DNA of 64,000 nt from Streptomyces sp. H27-H5 (GCF_026627505.1 NZ_JAPNLK010000004.1:88230-152229); one strand, 5' to 3'. Numbered from the stretch's first letter, positions 1-9,614 are shown. The notes: a model not told the origin generated them from the sequence alone. Made by a program: numbers and translations.

Positions 1-1
1 G

Positions 2-184
2 TTAGTCAACCTCCTCAACCGTCACGAGGTGGCGGACGGTCTGCACCATTCCGCGGAACTCGGGGCGGTCCTCCTTGACGACCACGTCGTTCAGGCGCTT
101 GAGCCCGAGCGAACGCAGAGTGTCGCGGTGGTTCTGCTTGCTGCCGATGTACGACTTCGTCTGCGTGATCTTGAGGCGAGCCAT
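2..184 (-). CDS. rpmD: 50S ribosomal protein L30
   Basis: The 60-residue product starts [14 protein letters not shown] and matches bacterial L30 in length and in its whole sequence. L30 sits on the large subunit near the 5S rRNA/central protuberance side. Its ATG shares one base with the rpsE stop (TAATG), so the two are translationally coupled in the spc operon. The stop codon is at bases 2-4, so the gene is complete. The next spc genes (normally rplO, secY) must lie outside the window. Confidence 0.98.
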   Translation of the reverse strand: MARLKITQTKSYIGSKQNHRDTLRSLGLKRLNDVVVKEDRPEFRGMVQTVRHLVTVEEVD

Positions 185-786
185 TACGCACCCGCCCCGG
201 CACGTGCACGAAGCAGAGCCGCGGGGGCGACGTCCTCGAGGGGCAGACCACGGCGAGCCGCGATCTCCTCGGGACGCTGCAGGCCCTTGAGGGCCGCCAC
301 GGTCGCGTGCACGATGTTGATCGCGTTGGAAGAGCCGAGCGACTTCGACAGGATGTCGTGAACGCCGGCGCACTCCAGAACGGCGCGCACCGGACCACCG
401 GCGATAACACCGGTACCGGGGGAAGCCGGCTTCAGGAGCACGACGCCCGCGGCACGCTCGCCCGTGATCGGGTGAGGGATGGTGCCCTGGATGCGCGGAA
501 CCTTGAAGAAGTTCTTCTTGGCTTCCTCGACACCCTTGGCGATGGCCGCGGGAACTTCCTTGGCCTTGCCGTAACCGACACCTACAGTGCCGTCACCGTC
601 GCCCACCACGACCAGCGCGGTGAAGCTGAAGCGGCGACCACCCTTGACAACCTTGGCGACGCGGTTGATCGCGACAACGCGCTCAACGTAAGCGGTCTTC
701 TCGGCGGCAGGGCCACCGTCGCGACCCTTCCGGTCCCGCCGCTCGCCGCCACCGGCACCGCTTCCGCGGCGCTGGGGTCCAGCCAT
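184..786 (-). CDS. rpsE: 30S ribosomal protein S5
   Basis: This is S5, 200 residues, a small-subunit protein important for decoding fidelity and mRNA entry. The N-terminal 25 residues are Gly/Arg-rich and low complexity, as in actinobacteria. The double-stranded-RNA-binding S5 domain follows from about residue 32 ([21 protein letters not shown]), then the C-terminal domain with [18 protein letters not shown]. The GGRRFSF loop, where spectinomycin-resistance changes map in other bacteria, looks wild type. It lies between rplR (45-base gap) and rpmD (1-base overlap). Confidence 0.98.
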   Translation of the reverse strand: MAGPQRRGSGAGGGERRDRKGRDGGPAAEKTAYVERVVAINRVAKVVKGGRRFSFTALVVVGDGDGTVGVGYGKAKEVPAAIAKGVEEAKKNFFKVPRIQGTIPHPITGERAAGVVLLKPASPGTGVIAGGPVRAVLECAGVHDILSKSLGSSNAINIVHATVAALKGLQRPEEIAARRGLPLEDVAPAALLRARAGAGA

Positions 787-831
787 TGGATTACCTCTCT
801 CTGTTACGTCCGTGAGTCCCGGAACCGGGGC

Positions 832-1215
832 TTAGAACTTCAGCCCGGCTTCGCGGGCGGCGTCAGCCAGAGCGGCAATGCGCCCGGCGTATCGGTTGCC
901 ACCGCGGTCGAAGACAACGGTCTCGACCCCGGCAGCCTTCGCACGCTCGGCCACGAGCGCGCCGACGGCCTGGGCCTGGGCGCTCTTGTCGCCTTCGCCA
1001 CCGCGGATCGAGGTGTCCAGGGTCGACGCGGACGCCAGGGTGTGACCCTGGAGGTCGTCGATGACCTGAGCAACGATGTTGCGGTTCGAACGCGTCACGA
1101 CGAGGCGCGGACGCTCCGCCGTACCCGACACGTTCTTGCGAATGCGGATGTGGCGGCGAGCCTTGGCAGCGCGCTTGTACGCGTCGCCCTTGGCGATCTT
1201 CACACCGTATGCCAT
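832..1215 (-). CDS. rplR: 50S ribosomal protein L18
   Basis: L18, 127 residues, binds 5S rRNA and, with L5, attaches it to the large subunit. The core [19 protein letters not shown] and the C-terminal [17 protein letters not shown] ending are diagnostic. It follows rplF with a 2-base gap and precedes rpsE, the standard spc order. The start ATG at 1215 is the only one consistent with family length. Confidence 0.98.
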   Translation of the reverse strand: MAYGVKIAKGDAYKRAAKARRHIRIRKNVSGTAERPRLVVTRSNRNIVAQVIDDLQGHTLASASTLDTSIRGGEGDKSAQAQAVGALVAERAKAAGVETVVFDRGGNRYAGRIAALADAAREAGLKF

Positions 1216-1217
1216 GG

Positions 1218-1757
1218 CTACTTACCAGCCTTTCCGACCTTGCGGCGGATGACTTCGCCGGCGTACTTGACACCCTTGGCCTTGTACGGGTCGGGCTTCC
1301 GCAGCTTGCGGATGTTGGCGGCGACCTCGCCGACCTTCTGCTTGTCGATGCCCTCGACCGTGAACTTGGTGGGCGACTCGACCTTGAAGGAGATGCCCTC
1401 GGGCGCCTCGATCAGGATCGGGTGGCTGTAGCCAAGCTGGAACTCCAGGTCGGAGCCCTTCGCGGCGACGCGGTAACCGACACCGCTGATTTCGAGAGCC
1501 TTGACGTATCCCGTGGTCACACCGGTGATCATGTTCGCCACCAGCGTGCGGGACAGGCCGTGGAGGGCCTTGTTCTGACGCTCGTCGTTGGGGCGGACGA
1601 CGTTCAGGACGCCGTCCTCACCCTTGGCGACGGCGATGGGCGCAGCGACGGTGTGCGAGAGGGAACCCTTGGGGCCCTTCACCGCGACCGTGCGGCCATC
1701 GATGGTGACGTCCACACCGGCGGGAACCTGGATGGGGAGCTTGCCGATTCGCGACAT
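1218..1757 (-). CDS. rplF: 50S ribosomal protein L6
   Basis: L6, 179 residues, lies near the factor-binding region of the 50S subunit. It begins [19 protein letters not shown] and carries the signature [19 protein letters not shown] near the C-terminus. The two duplicated L6 domains are both intact. The start is preceded by GGAG-like bases in the 20-base gap after rpsH. It is part of the spc operon. Confidence 0.98.
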   Translation of the reverse strand: MSRIGKLPIQVPAGVDVTIDGRTVAVKGPKGSLSHTVAAPIAVAKGEDGVLNVVRPNDERQNKALHGLSRTLVANMITGVTTGYVKALEISGVGYRVAAKGSDLEFQLGYSHPILIEAPEGISFKVESPTKFTVEGIDKQKVGEVAANIRKLRKPDPYKAKGVKYAGEVIRRKVGKAGK

Positions 1758-1777
1758 TGCTTTTCCTCCGTTCCCGA

Positions 1778-2176
1778 CTACCAGACGTAGGCGAGGACTT
1801 CCCCACCTACGCCCTTCTTGCCTGCCTGCTGGCCGGTGAGGAGACCGTGGGACGTGGAGATGATCGCCACGCCCAGGCCGCCGAGCACCTTCGGCAGGTT
1901 GGTGGACTTCGCGTACACGCGCAGACCGGGCTTCGAGATCCGCTTGATGCCCGCGATGGAGCGCTCACGGTTCGGCCCGAACTTCAGCTCGAGGACGAGG
2001 TTCTTGCCGACCTCGGCGTCCTCGACCTTCCAGCCGGTGATGAAACCCTCCTGCTTGAGGATCTCTGCGATGTGCGACTTGATCTTGCTGTGCGGCATCA
2101 CGACGGTGTCGTGGTACGCCGAGTTAGCGTTACGCAGACGCGTGAGCATGTCTGCGATCGGGTCAGTCATGGTCAT
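1778..2176 (-). CDS. rpsH: 30S ribosomal protein S8
   Basis: S8, 132 residues, begins [18 protein letters not shown], the typical start. The longer in-frame extension upstream (to 2311) has no S8 homology and was discarded. S8 binds 16S rRNA in the central domain and in E. coli is the spc-operon repressor. The C-terminal [27 protein letters not shown] matches the family signature. An unusually long 223-base gap separates it from rpsN upstream. Confidence 0.98.
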   Translation of the reverse strand: MTMTDPIADMLTRLRNANSAYHDTVVMPHSKIKSHIAEILKQEGFITGWKVEDAEVGKNLVLELKFGPNRERSIAGIKRISKPGLRVYAKSTNLPKVLGGLGVAIISTSHGLLTGQQAGKKGVGGEVLAYVW

Positions 2177-2399
2177 GAAGTGGCCTTCGGCCTCTCTCGC
2201 CGGGGTTTCCTGTATGCGCCATCCCTCTCCCCACTCAGTGGCGGGACGGGTGCGGTGCGGGGACCTACGGCGTAGTAAGTCGTTATGGGCGGCAGACGCC
2301 CAACCACACAAGCCTAAGGCATGCGCGGCCGGGCACCTGCCGTCCAGATGCTTACCGAGAGTCTCTGGTTCTCTCCAAGTCCCTAAGGACAGGAGGGAT
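2177..2399 (-). other. Long spacer between rpsN and rpsH
   Basis: This 223-base gap inside the otherwise compact spc operon holds no convincing gene. It contains two small hairpins: GTCC-CTAA-GGAC near 2380-2391, and GGGCG/CGCCC with a 5-base loop near 2287-2301. A TAGGCT word at 2311-2316 (minus strand) resembles a Streptomyces -10 box but lacks a good -35. An internal promoter or a regulatory leader for rpsH is possible but not shown. Confidence 0.4.
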
Positions 2400-2585
2400 T
2401 TACCAGGAGCTCTTGGTCACGCCCGGCAGCTCGCCACGGTGAGCCATCTCACGAAGGCAGACGCGGCACAGGCCGAACTTGCGGTACACGGAGTGAGGGC
2501 GACCGCAGCGCTGGCAGCGGGTGTACGCACGCACACCGAACTTGGGCTTGCGGGCAGCCTTCGCGATGAGAGCCTTCTTCGCCAT
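2400..2585 (-). CDS. rpsN: 30S ribosomal protein S14 type Z (zinc-binding)
   Basis: This is the short, 61-residue, zinc-binding form of S14. Cys24, Cys27, Cys40 and Cys43 form the C-x2-C...C-x2-C zinc site. This is the housekeeping copy located in the spc operon. Many actinomycetes keep a second zinc-free S14 elsewhere under Zur control (family knowledge, not visible here). It follows rplE with a 5-base gap. Confidence 0.98.
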   Translation of the reverse strand: MAKKALIAKAARKPKFGVRAYTRCQRCGRPHSVYRKFGLCRVCLREMAHRGELPGVTKSSW

Positions 2586-2590
2586 CTCGC

Positions 2591-3142
2591 TTACGCCTCC
2601 TTGAAGGGGAAGCCGAGGTGACGAAGGAGGGCACGGCCCTCGTCGTCGTTGGTCGCCGTGGTGACCACGGTGATGTCCATACCCCGGGTACGGTCGATCT
2701 TGTCCTGGTCGATCTCGTGGAACATGACCTGCTCCGTGAGACCGAAGGTGTAGTTGCCACGGCCGTCGAACTGCTTCGGCGACAGACCACGGAAGTCACG
2801 GATACGCGGAAGCGCGAGCGACAGCGTACGGTCCAGGAACTCCCACATGCGGTCACCACGGAGGGTGACGTGGCAGCCGATCGGCTGACCCTCGCGCAGC
2901 TTGAACTGCGCGATGGACTTCCGGGCCTTCGTGACGGCCGGCTTCTGACCGGTGATCGTCGTCAGGTCCTTGATGGCGCCGTCGATCAGCTTGGAGTCGC
3001 GGGCGGCGTCGCCCACACCCATGTTGACCACGATCTTCACGAGGCCGGGAATCTGCATGACGTTCTCGTAGGAGAACTCCTCACGCAGCTTGCCCGCGAT
3101 GTCCTCGCGGTACTTCGTCTTGAGACGCGGAGTGGTAGCCAT
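2591..3142 (-). CDS. rplE: 50S ribosomal protein L5
   Basis: L5, 183 residues, binds 5S rRNA and contacts P-site tRNA. It begins [19 protein letters not shown] and carries the family pattern [28 protein letters not shown] and the [12 protein letters not shown] segment. Its ATG overlaps the rplX stop by one base (TGATG), indicating coupling. It belongs to the spc operon. Confidence 0.98.
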   Translation of the reverse strand: MATTPRLKTKYREDIAGKLREEFSYENVMQIPGLVKIVVNMGVGDAARDSKLIDGAIKDLTTITGQKPAVTKARKSIAQFKLREGQPIGCHVTLRGDRMWEFLDRTLSLALPRIRDFRGLSPKQFDGRGNYTFGLTEQVMFHEIDQDKIDRTRGMDITVVTTATNDDEGRALLRHLGFPFKEA

Positions 3143-3465
3143 CAGATGTCCTCACCCGTCCGCTTGGCAACGCGGATCTTGTTGCCCTCGTCGTCGAAGC
3201 GGTATCCGACGCGGGTGACGACCTTCTGGCCGTCCTTCTCCACAACCAGCTGAACGTTGCTGACGTGGATCGGCGCCTCGGTGATCACGATGCCACCGGT
3301 CTGCGAACCACCAGCGGTCTGACCGGCCTTGGTGTGCTTCTTGACCCGGTTGACACCCTCGACGAGGACGCGGTTCTCAGTAGGGATGGCCGTGATGACC
3401 TTGCCCTGCTTGCCCTTGTCCTTACCGGTGATGACCTGAACCAGGTCGCCCTTCTTGATCTTCAT
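3142..3465 (-). CDS. rplX: 50S ribosomal protein L24
   Basis: L24, 107 residues, is an assembly-initiating protein of the large subunit. The N-terminal KOW motif is clear ([22 protein letters not shown], residues 2-23). It follows rplN by 2 bases and overlaps rplE by 1 base. Confidence 0.98.
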   Translation of the reverse strand: MKIKKGDLVQVITGKDKGKQGKVITAIPTENRVLVEGVNRVKKHTKAGQTAGGSQTGGIVITEAPIHVSNVQLVVEKDGQKVVTRVGYRFDDEGNKIRVAKRTGEDI

Positions 3466-3467
3466 GC

Positions 3468-3836
3468 TTACAGCACCTCCGGCGCGAGCGAGATGATCTT
3501 CATGAACTTCTTCTCGCGCAGCTCACGGCCCACCGGGCCGAAGATACGGGTGCCACGAGGGTCGCCGTCGTTCTTGAGAATGACAGCGGCGTTCTCGTCG
3601 AAACGGATGTACGAGCCGTCCTGGCGGCGGCGCTCCTTGACGGTGCGAACGATGACGGCCTTGACGACGTCACCCTTCTTCACGTTACCGCCGGGGATCG
3701 CGTCCTTGACGGTGGCGACGATGACGTCACCGACGCCCGCGTAGCGGCGACCCGAGCCACCGAGAACACGGATGCAAAGGATCTCCTTGGCACCAGTGTT
3801 GTCGGCGACACGCAGTCGCGACTCCTGCTGGATCAC
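3468..3836 (-). CDS. rplN: 50S ribosomal protein L14
   Basis: L14, 122 residues, sits at the intersubunit surface and forms bridge B8. It begins [19 protein letters not shown] from a GTG codon at 3836, and its length and ending (LAPEVL) match the family exactly. In E. coli this is the first gene of the spc operon. Here it is preceded by a 105-base spacer with two strong hairpins. Confidence 0.98.
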   Translation of the reverse strand: MIQQESRLRVADNTGAKEILCIRVLGGSGRRYAGVGDVIVATVKDAIPGGNVKKGDVVKAVIVRTVKERRRQDGSYIRFDENAAVILKNDGDPRGTRIFGPVGRELREKKFMKIISLAPEVL

Positions 3837-3864
3837 GTCTATCTCCTGATTGTCTGCCGGTTCC

Positions 3865-3938
3865 CGGTGGGGGCTTCACTCCGAGGAGTGCGGCCCCCAC
3901 CGAGCCTGGCGGAACGAACCTGAGGGAAACCCCTCAGG
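3865..3938 (-). promoter_or_regulatory. Tandem hairpins at the S10/spc operon boundary
   Basis: The rpsQ-rplN spacer holds two stem-loops. One (3919-3938) has a 7-bp stem cctgagg/cctcagg and starts 3 bases past the rpsQ stop. The other (about 3865-3902) has a 9-10 bp G/C arm (ggtgggggc pairing gcccccacc), a small internal loop, then cactc/gagtg with a 4-base loop. Neither is followed by a T run in the direction of transcription. They look like attenuation or mRNA-processing/stability elements rather than a full intrinsic terminator. Confidence 0.6.
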
Positions 3939-3941
3939 TAC

Positions 3942-4223
3942 TTACTTGGCCTTCTCGAGGATCTCGACGATGCGCCAGCGCTTGCTCGCCGACAGCGGAC
4001 GCGTCTCCATGATGAGGACGCGGTCGCCGACGCCGGCAGCGTTCTGCTCGTCGTGAGCCTTGAGCTTGTTCGTACGGCGGATGACCTTGCCGTACAGGGC
4101 GTGCTTCACGCGGTCCTCGACGGCGACGACGACAGTCTTGTCCATCTTGTCGCTGACGACGAGGCCCTCACGGGTCTTGCGGAAGCCGCGGTCCTGGGTC
4201 TCAGTCACATTCTTCTCGCTCAT
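3942..4223 (-). CDS. rpsQ: 30S ribosomal protein S17
   Basis: S17, 93 residues, binds the 5' domain of 16S rRNA early in assembly. The OB-fold core [35 protein letters not shown] is typical, after a short actinobacterial N-terminal extension (residues 1-15). It overlaps rpmC by one base. In the classical E. coli arrangement this is the last gene of the S10 operon. Confidence 0.98.
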   Translation of the reverse strand: MSEKNVTETQDRGFRKTREGLVVSDKMDKTVVVAVEDRVKHALYGKVIRRTNKLKAHDEQNAAGVGDRVLIMETRPLSASKRWRIVEILEKAK

Positions 4224-4447
4224 CAGGCGCTCTCCACCGTCTCGATGCCGAGCTCGCGCTCGTGCATCAGGGTGTAGATCCGGGCGATGTCCTTACGGAC
4301 GGACTTGAGCCGGCCGTTGTTCTCCAGCTGGCCCGTGGCCGCCTGGAAGCGCAGCTTGAACAGCTCTTCCTTGGCCTCGCGCAGCTTGCCAACGAGCTCC
4401 TCGTTGCCGAGCTCACGCAGCTCGGACGCCTTGGTTCCCGTCGCCAT
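4223..4447 (-). CDS. rpmC: 50S ribosomal protein L29
   Basis: L29, 74 residues from the ATG at 4447, lies by the peptide exit tunnel and helps dock trigger factor and SRP. It is a two-helix protein: [26 protein letters not shown] and then [34 protein letters not shown] three bases upstream could also serve as start. The ATG is preferred because it forms TGATG with the rplP stop. Confidence 0.97.
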   Translation of the reverse strand: MATGTKASELRELGNEELVGKLREAKEELFKLRFQAATGQLENNGRLKSVRKDIARIYTLMHERELGIETVESA

Positions 4448-4866
4448 CACGACTCACCTGCCTCGCGCCGAACAATCCGGCACTTCATCGGAAGCTTGTG
4501 AGCAGCACGGGTGAGCGCCTCACGAGCAATCTTCTCGTTCGGGTAGGACAGCTCGAACATGACCCGACCCGGGTGCACGTTCGCGATCCACCACTCGGGA
4601 GAACCCTTACCGGAACCCATGCGGGTCTCGGCGGGCTTCTTCGTGAGCGGACGGTCCGGGTAGATGTTGATCCAGACCTTGCCGCCACGCTTGATGTGAC
4701 GGGTCATCGCAATACGAGCCGCCTCGATCTGGCGGTTCGTCACGTAGGCGGGGGTGAGCGCCTGGATGCCGTACTCGCCGAACGAGACCTCAGTACCGCC
4801 CTTGGCCATACCGCGGCGCTTGGGGTGGTGCTGCTTGCGGTGCTTGACCCTACGAGGGATCAGCAT
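4447..4866 (-). CDS. rplP: 50S ribosomal protein L16
   Basis: L16, 139 residues, organises the A-site side of the 50S subunit. It begins [19 protein letters not shown] and has the conserved [24 protein letters not shown] segment (here [19 protein letters not shown]) and [12 protein letters not shown]. It lies between rpsC (5-base gap) and rpmC (1-base overlap) in the S10 operon. Confidence 0.98.
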   Translation of the reverse strand: MLIPRRVKHRKQHHPKRRGMAKGGTEVSFGEYGIQALTPAYVTNRQIEAARIAMTRHIKRGGKVWINIYPDRPLTKKPAETRMGSGKGSPEWWIANVHPGRVMFELSYPNEKIAREALTRAAHKLPMKCRIVRREAGES

Positions 4867-4871
4867 GTCGG

Positions 4872-5711
4872 TCAGGCCTCCGTTCCGGTGCTCTCAGCCG
4901 GAGCGGCGGCGGGAGCGTCGGCCTTGGGGGCCTCGGCACCAGCAGCCTGCTGCGGCTTGCGGCCGCCACGGCCGCCACGCTCGCCACCACGACCACCGCG
5001 GCCACCGGCCGGACGGTCGTTCGCGCCACCACGAGCCGGGCGGTTGCCCGCACGGGCCGCGGCGTTCTCGGCGCGAACCTCGGCGATGTTCTTGACGTCG
5101 CCCTTGTAGATCCAGACCTTCACACCGATACGGCCGAAGGTGGTCTTGGCCTCGAAGAAGCCGTAGTCCACGTTCGCGCGCAGCGTGTGCAGCGGCACAC
5201 GACCCTCGCGGTAGAACTCGGAGCGGGACATCTCGGCGCCGCCGAGGCGACCGCCGCACTGGATCTTGATGCCCTTGGCGCCGGCCTTCATCGTGCCCTG
5301 CATGCTCTTACGCATGGCGCGACGGAAGGAGACGCGGGAGGAGAGCTGCTCGGCAACGGCCTGGGCAACCAGCTGAGCGTCGAGCTCGGGGTTCTTGACC
5401 TCGAGGATGTTCAGCTGGACCTGCTTGCCCGTGAGCTTCTCGAGGTCACCGCGGATGCGGTCGGCCTCGGCGCCACGGCGGCCGATGACGATGCCAGGAC
5501 GAGCGGTGTGGATGTCCACACGCACGCGGTCACGGGTGCGCTCGATCTCAACCTTCGAGATGCCGGCGCGCTCCATGCCGGACGTCATCATCCGACGGAT
5601 GGCGACGTCTTCCTTGACGTAGTCCTTGTACAGCTTGTCGGCGTACCAACGCGACTTGAAGTCGGTGGTGATGCCGAGCCGGAACCCGTGCGGGTTTACC
5701 TTCTGGCCCAT
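4872..5711 (-). CDS. rpsC: 30S ribosomal protein S3 with RGG-rich tail
   Basis: S3, 279 residues, forms part of the mRNA entry tunnel and helicase site. The KH type-2 domain (about residues 40-110, with [15 protein letters not shown]) and the C-terminal S3 domain up to about 210 are intact. Beyond these runs an acidic/Ala-rich tail that starts with RGG/GGR repeats (about residues 225-250). The E. coli protein is about 233 residues, so the tail is an extra of the actinobacterial type. It overlaps rplV by one base. Confidence 0.98.
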   Translation of the reverse strand: MGQKVNPHGFRLGITTDFKSRWYADKLYKDYVKEDVAIRRMMTSGMERAGISKVEIERTRDRVRVDIHTARPGIVIGRRGAEADRIRGDLEKLTGKQVQLNILEVKNPELDAQLVAQAVAEQLSSRVSFRRAMRKSMQGTMKAGAKGIKIQCGGRLGGAEMSRSEFYREGRVPLHTLRANVDYGFFEAKTTFGRIGVKVWIYKGDVKNIAEVRAENAAARAGNRPARGGANDRPAGGRGGRGGERGGRGGRKPQQAAGAEAPKADAPAAAPAESTGTEA

Positions 5712-6058
5712 TACCGGGAACCTTCCTTGCTGCTGACGACCACGGTGATGTGGCTGGTCCGCTTGCGGATCCGGTAGGCACGGCCCTGCGCACGCGGACG
5801 GAACCGCTTCAGGGTCGGGCCCTCGTCCACGAACGCCTCGCTGATGACCAGCGTGGAGGCGTCCGGGTGGTTGTAGTTGTGTGCGGCATTGGCAATGGCG
5901 CTGTCCAGCACCTTGCCAACCGGCACGCTCGCGGCCTGCGGGGCGAAACGCAGGACCGCCTGAGCCTCCGTGGCATCCATGCCACGGATAAGGTCCACCA
6001 CTCGGCGGGCCTTCATGGGCGTGACGCGGATGTACCGCGCCTGGGCCCTGGCTTCCAT
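5711..6058 (-). CDS. rplV: 50S ribosomal protein L22
   Basis: L22, 115 residues from the ATG at 6058, lines the exit tunnel with its beta hairpin. The chosen start [19 protein letters not shown] has a GAAGGGA ribosome-binding site 6-7 bases upstream. In-frame ATGs up to 6094 would add 12 residues ([12 protein letters not shown]) and also have purine-rich upstream sequence, so the start is not fully settled. The hairpin tip [20 protein letters not shown] looks wild type. Confidence 0.96.
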   Translation of the reverse strand: MEARAQARYIRVTPMKARRVVDLIRGMDATEAQAVLRFAPQAASVPVGKVLDSAIANAAHNYNHPDASTLVISEAFVDEGPTLKRFRPRAQGRAYRIRKRTSHITVVVSSKEGSR

Positions 6059-6101
6059 GGTTGTCCCTTCGGTGTAAGTCATAGTCATAACCACCCCGCC
6101 T

Positions 6102-6383
6102 TTAGCGGCGCTTCGACTTCCGGTCGTCCTTGACGTGGCCGCGGAAGGTGCGAGTCGGCGAGAACTCGCCGAGCTTGTGGCCGACCATCGACTCGGTGAC
6201 GAACACCGGGACGTGGATCTTGCCGTTGTGCACCGCGATGGTGTGACCCAGCATGGCCGGGATGATCATCGAGCGACGGGACCAGGTCTTGATGACGTTC
6301 TTGGTACCGGCTTCGTTCTGTACGTCCACCTTCTTGATGAGGTGTCCGTCGACGAAGGGTCCCTTCTTGAGACTGCGCGGCAT
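6102..6383 (-). CDS. rpsS: 30S ribosomal protein S19
   Basis: S19, 93 residues, is in the head of the 30S subunit and touches A-site tRNA. It begins [19 protein letters not shown] and ends with the [17 protein letters not shown] pattern. It lies 12 bases after rplB in the S10 operon. Confidence 0.98.
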   Translation of the reverse strand: MPRSLKKGPFVDGHLIKKVDVQNEAGTKNVIKTWSRRSMIIPAMLGHTIAVHNGKIHVPVFVTESMVGHKLGEFSPTRTFRGHVKDDRKSKRR

Positions 6384-6395
6384 CTAAACCCGCTC

Positions 6396-7232
6396 CTAGC
6401 GCTTCTTGTTCGTCTTGCGGCGGCGGACGATGTACTTGCTCGAAGCCTTCTTCGGCGAGCGAGTACGACCCTCCTTCTGACCCCACGGGGAGACCGGGTG
6501 GCGACCACCACTGGTCTTACCCTCACCACCACCGTGCGGGTGGTCGACCGGGTTCATCGCGACACCGCGGACGGAGGGGCGAACGCCCTTCCAGCGCATG
6601 CGGCCGGCCTTGCCCCAGTTGATGTTCGACTGCTCGGCGTTGCCGACCTCACCGACGGTGGCGCGGCAGCGCGCGTCGACCAGGCGGATTTCTCCGGACG
6701 GCATACGAAGGTGGGCCATCGTGCCCTCCTTCGCCAGCAGCTGCACGGACGCACCGGCGGAGCGGGCGAACTTCGCACCGCCACCGGGACGCAGCTCGAT
6801 CGCGTGGATCGTCGTACCAACCGGGATGTTGCGCAGCGCCAGGTTGTTTCCGGGCTTGATGTCGGCCGTCGGGCCGTTCTCAATCCGGTCACCCTGCTTC
6901 AGGGCCTTCGGCGCGATGATGTAGCGCTTCTCGCCGTCGGCGTAGTGCAGCAGCGCGATGCGCGCGGTGCGGTTGGGGTCGTACTCGATGTGCGCGACCT
7001 TCGCCGGCACGCCGTCCTTGTCGTGACGACGGAAGTCGATCACACGGTAGGCGCGCTTGTGGCCGCCACCCTGGTGACGAACAGTGATCCGACCGGTGTT
7101 GTTACGGCCGCCCTTGCTGTGCAGCGGGCGAACCAGCGACTTCTCCGGCGTGGACCGCGTGATCTCGACAAAGTCGGCGACGCTGGAGCCACGACGGCCC
7201 GGGGTCGTCGGCTTGTACTTGCGGATACCCAT
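6396..7232 (-). CDS. rplB: 50S ribosomal protein L2
   Basis: L2, 278 residues, is needed for subunit association and peptidyl-transferase activity. It begins [18 protein letters not shown]. The conserved C-terminal [20 protein letters not shown] contains the histidine associated with peptidyl transfer in E. coli. It follows rplW by a 40-base gap. Confidence 0.98.
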   Translation of the reverse strand: MGIRKYKPTTPGRRGSSVADFVEITRSTPEKSLVRPLHSKGGRNNTGRITVRHQGGGHKRAYRVIDFRRHDKDGVPAKVAHIEYDPNRTARIALLHYADGEKRYIIAPKALKQGDRIENGPTADIKPGNNLALRNIPVGTTIHAIELRPGGGAKFARSAGASVQLLAKEGTMAHLRMPSGEIRLVDARCRATVGEVGNAEQSNINWGKAGRMRWKGVRPSVRGVAMNPVDHPHGGGEGKTSGGRHPVSPWGQKEGRTRSPKKASSKYIVRRRKTNKKR

Positions 7233-7272
7233 TTCTCAGTCCTCGTCCGATTCCGGACGACTCAGGACTCCG

Positions 7273-7596
7273 TTAGGAGGCCTGGCCGCCGAAGATGTCG
7301 ATTCGGTCGCCCTCAGCGAGGGTCACGATGGCGCGCTTGGTGTTCGCGCGCTTGCCGAAACCGGTCTTGGTGCGCTTGCGCTTACCCTGACGGTTGATCG
7401 TGTTGACCCCGGTGACCTTGACCGAGAAGACCGCCTCGACGGCCTGCTTGATCTGGGTCTTGTTGGCGCCAGGCGCGACGATGAACGTGTACTTGTTCTC
7501 GTCCAGCAGCGCGTAGCTCTTCTCCGAGACAACCGGCTTGATCAGCAGGTCGCGCGGGTCAGTGAAGGTCTTGCTGGTAACGGTCGCCTCAGACAT
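7273..7596 (-). CDS. rplW: 50S ribosomal protein L23
   Basis: L23, 107 residues, forms the main docking site for trigger factor and SRP at the tunnel exit. The family features are [45 protein letters not shown] and the terminal acidic strand. Its ATG overlaps the rplD stop by one base. Confidence 0.98.
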   Translation of the reverse strand: MSEATVTSKTFTDPRDLLIKPVVSEKSYALLDENKYTFIVAPGANKTQIKQAVEAVFSVKVTGVNTINRQGKRKRTKTGFGKRANTKRAIVTLAEGDRIDIFGGQAS

Positions 7597-8246
7597 CAGG
7601 CGTCGCTCCCTTCGGTCTCATCGGCCTTGGGGCCAGACACGAAGGACTCGAAAGCGGCCTGAGTGAAGACCACGTCGTCAGAGACGATCACGTCGTACGT
7701 GTTCAGCTGGCCCGGCTCCAGGATGTGAACCTGGGGCAGGTTGCGGGCGGACAGCCACGCGGCCTCGTCGGCGCGGTCGACGACCAGGAGCAGGTTCTTG
7801 CGCTCCGAGATCTTGCCGAACAGCGTCTTCGCTGCCTTCGTGGAGGCGGCACCCTCGACCACGCCGGTGACGACGTGAATGCGGGAGTGACGCGCGCGGT
7901 CCGAGAGGGCACCGCGGAGAGCGGCGGCCTTCATCTTCTTCGGGGTCCGCTGGGAGTAGTCACGCGGCTGCGGGCCGTGGACGACGCCACCGCCGACGAA
8001 CTGCGGAGCGCGGGTCGAACCCTGACGGGCGCGGCCGGTGCCCTTCTGGCGGTACGGCTTGCGGCCACCACCACGGACTTCGCCACGACGCTTGGTCTTG
8101 TGCGTGCCCTGACGGGCAGCAGCCAGCTGAGCGACAACGACCTGGTGGATCAGCGGAACGCTGGTCTTCGCGTCGAAGATCTCCGCGGGGAGCTCGACGG
8201 TACCGGCCTTGTCGCCTGCCGGCGAAAGGATGTCAATGGTGCTCAT
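7596..8246 (-). CDS. rplD: 50S ribosomal protein L4
   Basis: L4, 216 residues, has a globular body and a tunnel-lining extended loop ([38 protein letters not shown], about residues 49-86). The chosen ATG at 8246 gives [20 protein letters not shown]. The in-frame extension to 8345 lies inside rplC and was rejected. In E. coli L4 represses the S10 operon; whether that holds here is unknown. It follows rplC by 4 bases. Confidence 0.98.
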   Translation of the reverse strand: MSTIDILSPAGDKAGTVELPAEIFDAKTSVPLIHQVVVAQLAAARQGTHKTKRRGEVRGGGRKPYRQKGTGRARQGSTRAPQFVGGGVVHGPQPRDYSQRTPKKMKAAALRGALSDRARHSRIHVVTGVVEGAASTKAAKTLFGKISERKNLLLVVDRADEAAWLSARNLPQVHILEPGQLNTYDVIVSDDVVFTQAAFESFVSGPKADETEGSDA

Positions 8247-8250
8247 TACC

Positions 8251-8895
8251 TCAAGCCCCCTTGGCCGCGGTACGGACCAGGACGAGGCCGCCGTTCGGAC
8301 CGGGGACCGCGCCCTTGATGAGGAGCAGACCCTTCTCCGCGTCAACCGCGTGGATGGTCAGGTTCTGGGTGGTGACGCGCTCGTTGCCCATACGACCGGC
8401 CATGCGCATGCCCTTGAAGACACGCCCAGGGGTGGCGCAGCCACCGATCGAACCGGGGGAGCGGTGCTTGCGCTGGACACCGTGACCGGCACCGAGGCCC
8501 TTGAAGTTGTGACGCTTCATGACACCGGCGAAGCCCTTGCCCTTGCTGTTGCCCGTGACGTCGACCTTGACGCCCGACTCGAACACAGCGGCGGTGATCT
8601 CCTGGCCGAGCGTGTACTCGCCGGCGTCGGAGGTGCGGAGCTCCACCAGGTGGCGGCGGGGGGTGACGTCGGCCTTGGCGAAGTGACCCTTGAGGGGCTT
8701 GTTCACCTTGCGAGGGTCGATTTCGCCGAAGGCGATCTGGACCGACTCGTAGCCGTCGATGTCGTTCTTACGGACCTGGGTAACGACGCAGGGTCCGGCC
8801 TTGACCACGGTCACCGGGACGACACGGTTGTTCTCGTCCCAGACCTGGGTCATGCCGAGCTTCTCGCCCAGGACGCCCTTGATCTGCTTTGCCAT
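8251..8895 (-). CDS. rplC: 50S ribosomal protein L3
   Basis: L3, 214 residues, reaches from the surface to the peptidyl-transferase centre. It begins [19 protein letters not shown]. The central loop [34 protein letters not shown] is characteristic. It is the second gene of the S10 operon, 14 bases after rpsJ. Confidence 0.98.
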   Translation of the reverse strand: MAKQIKGVLGEKLGMTQVWDENNRVVPVTVVKAGPCVVTQVRKNDIDGYESVQIAFGEIDPRKVNKPLKGHFAKADVTPRRHLVELRTSDAGEYTLGQEITAAVFESGVKVDVTGNSKGKGFAGVMKRHNFKGLGAGHGVQRKHRSPGSIGGCATPGRVFKGMRMAGRMGNERVTTQNLTIHAVDAEKGLLLIKGAVPGPNGGLVLVRTAAKGA

Positions 8896-8909
8896 CTTCT
8901 CGACGCCTC

Positions 8910-9218
8910 TCAGAGCTTGATCTCGATGTCAACGCCGGCCGGAAGGTCCAGGCGCATCAGCGAGTCAACGGTCTTGGGGGTCGGGTCGAGGATGTCGATC
9001 AGGCGCTTGTGCGTGCGCATCTCGAAGTGCTCGCGCGAGTCCTTGTACTTGTGCGGCGACTTGATGACGCAGTACACGTTCTTCTCAGTGGGCAGCGGCA
9101 CCGGGCCCGCGACCGACGCACCAGTGCGCGTCACCGTCTCGACGATCTTCTTCGCCGACGAATCGATGACCTCGTGGTCGTAGGCCTTGAGCCGGATGCG
9201 GATCTTCTGTCCCGCCAT
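8910..9218 (-). CDS. rpsJ: 30S ribosomal protein S10 (NusE)
   Basis: S10, 102 residues, serves in the 30S head and, as NusE, bridges NusG and the ribosome in antitermination. The ATG at 9218 gives [19 protein letters not shown], and a weak GGAGTAGCC-type site precedes it. An in-frame extension upstream has no S10 homology. It is the first gene of the S10 operon and follows a leader of roughly 390 nt. Confidence 0.98.
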   Translation of the reverse strand: MAGQKIRIRLKAYDHEVIDSSAKKIVETVTRTGASVAGPVPLPTEKNVYCVIKSPHKYKDSREHFEMRTHKRLIDILDPTPKTVDSLMRLDLPAGVDIEIKL

Positions 9219-9608
9219 GGCTACTCCGTAGTCCTGTCTGTTGTGGAAACGCTCTGGCTCCCGGGCGGCTGTGGATCTCTCCACTGCTTCCCTCCGACCC
9301 ACGCGGTCGGGCGTGTCGCACACCCTCTACAGAAAATTCCCATACGGAAATTCCCTCGTCCAAGGGGGTACGGTCCCAAGACCGCGCTTCGGGGGAGAAA
9401 CACCCACCGGGTGCCTGGTCCGCACCGTGCTGACACTTCCCAGAAGATTCCCGTACGTCCGCCCCCATTGCTGCCCTGAGGGGCAGGTAAGGGCGACGAG
9501 TACTGTGGGACTCGCTTCCGGTCCTCCCGGCGGGAGGCGCGCAGCATCGGCACTCAACCGAGCAACTTGAGTAGTCTGCCATACGAGACACGTACTGCGC
9601 CAATCGGG
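9219..9608 (-). promoter_or_regulatory. Long structured leader of the S10 operon
   Basis: If transcription starts from the promoter at 9615-9642, rpsJ mRNA has a leader of about 390 nt with no convincing gene. It contains a 6-bp hairpin with a 5-base loop at 9294-9310 inside a 25-base motif that recurs upstream of rpsL. It also has two imperfect direct repeats (9330-9346 and 9441-9457, 15 of 17 bases equal) and a small hairpin cctccc-ggc-gggagg at 9533-9547. The length and structure suggest cis-regulation of ribosomal-protein synthesis, which is inference. Confidence 0.6.
9294..9318 (-). promoter_or_regulatory. Hairpin motif shared with the rpsL leader (copy 1)
   Basis: On the minus strand the motif reads CGACACGCCCGACCGCGTGG followed by GTCGG. 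CCGACC pairs with GGTCGG around the loop GCGTG. The matching copy upstream of rpsL (16439-16463) differs by one base, outside the stem. It ends 75 bases before the rpsJ start codon. Reading frames through the two copies differ, so shared coding does not explain the match. Confidence 0.65.
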
Positions 9609-9614
9609 CGCAGA

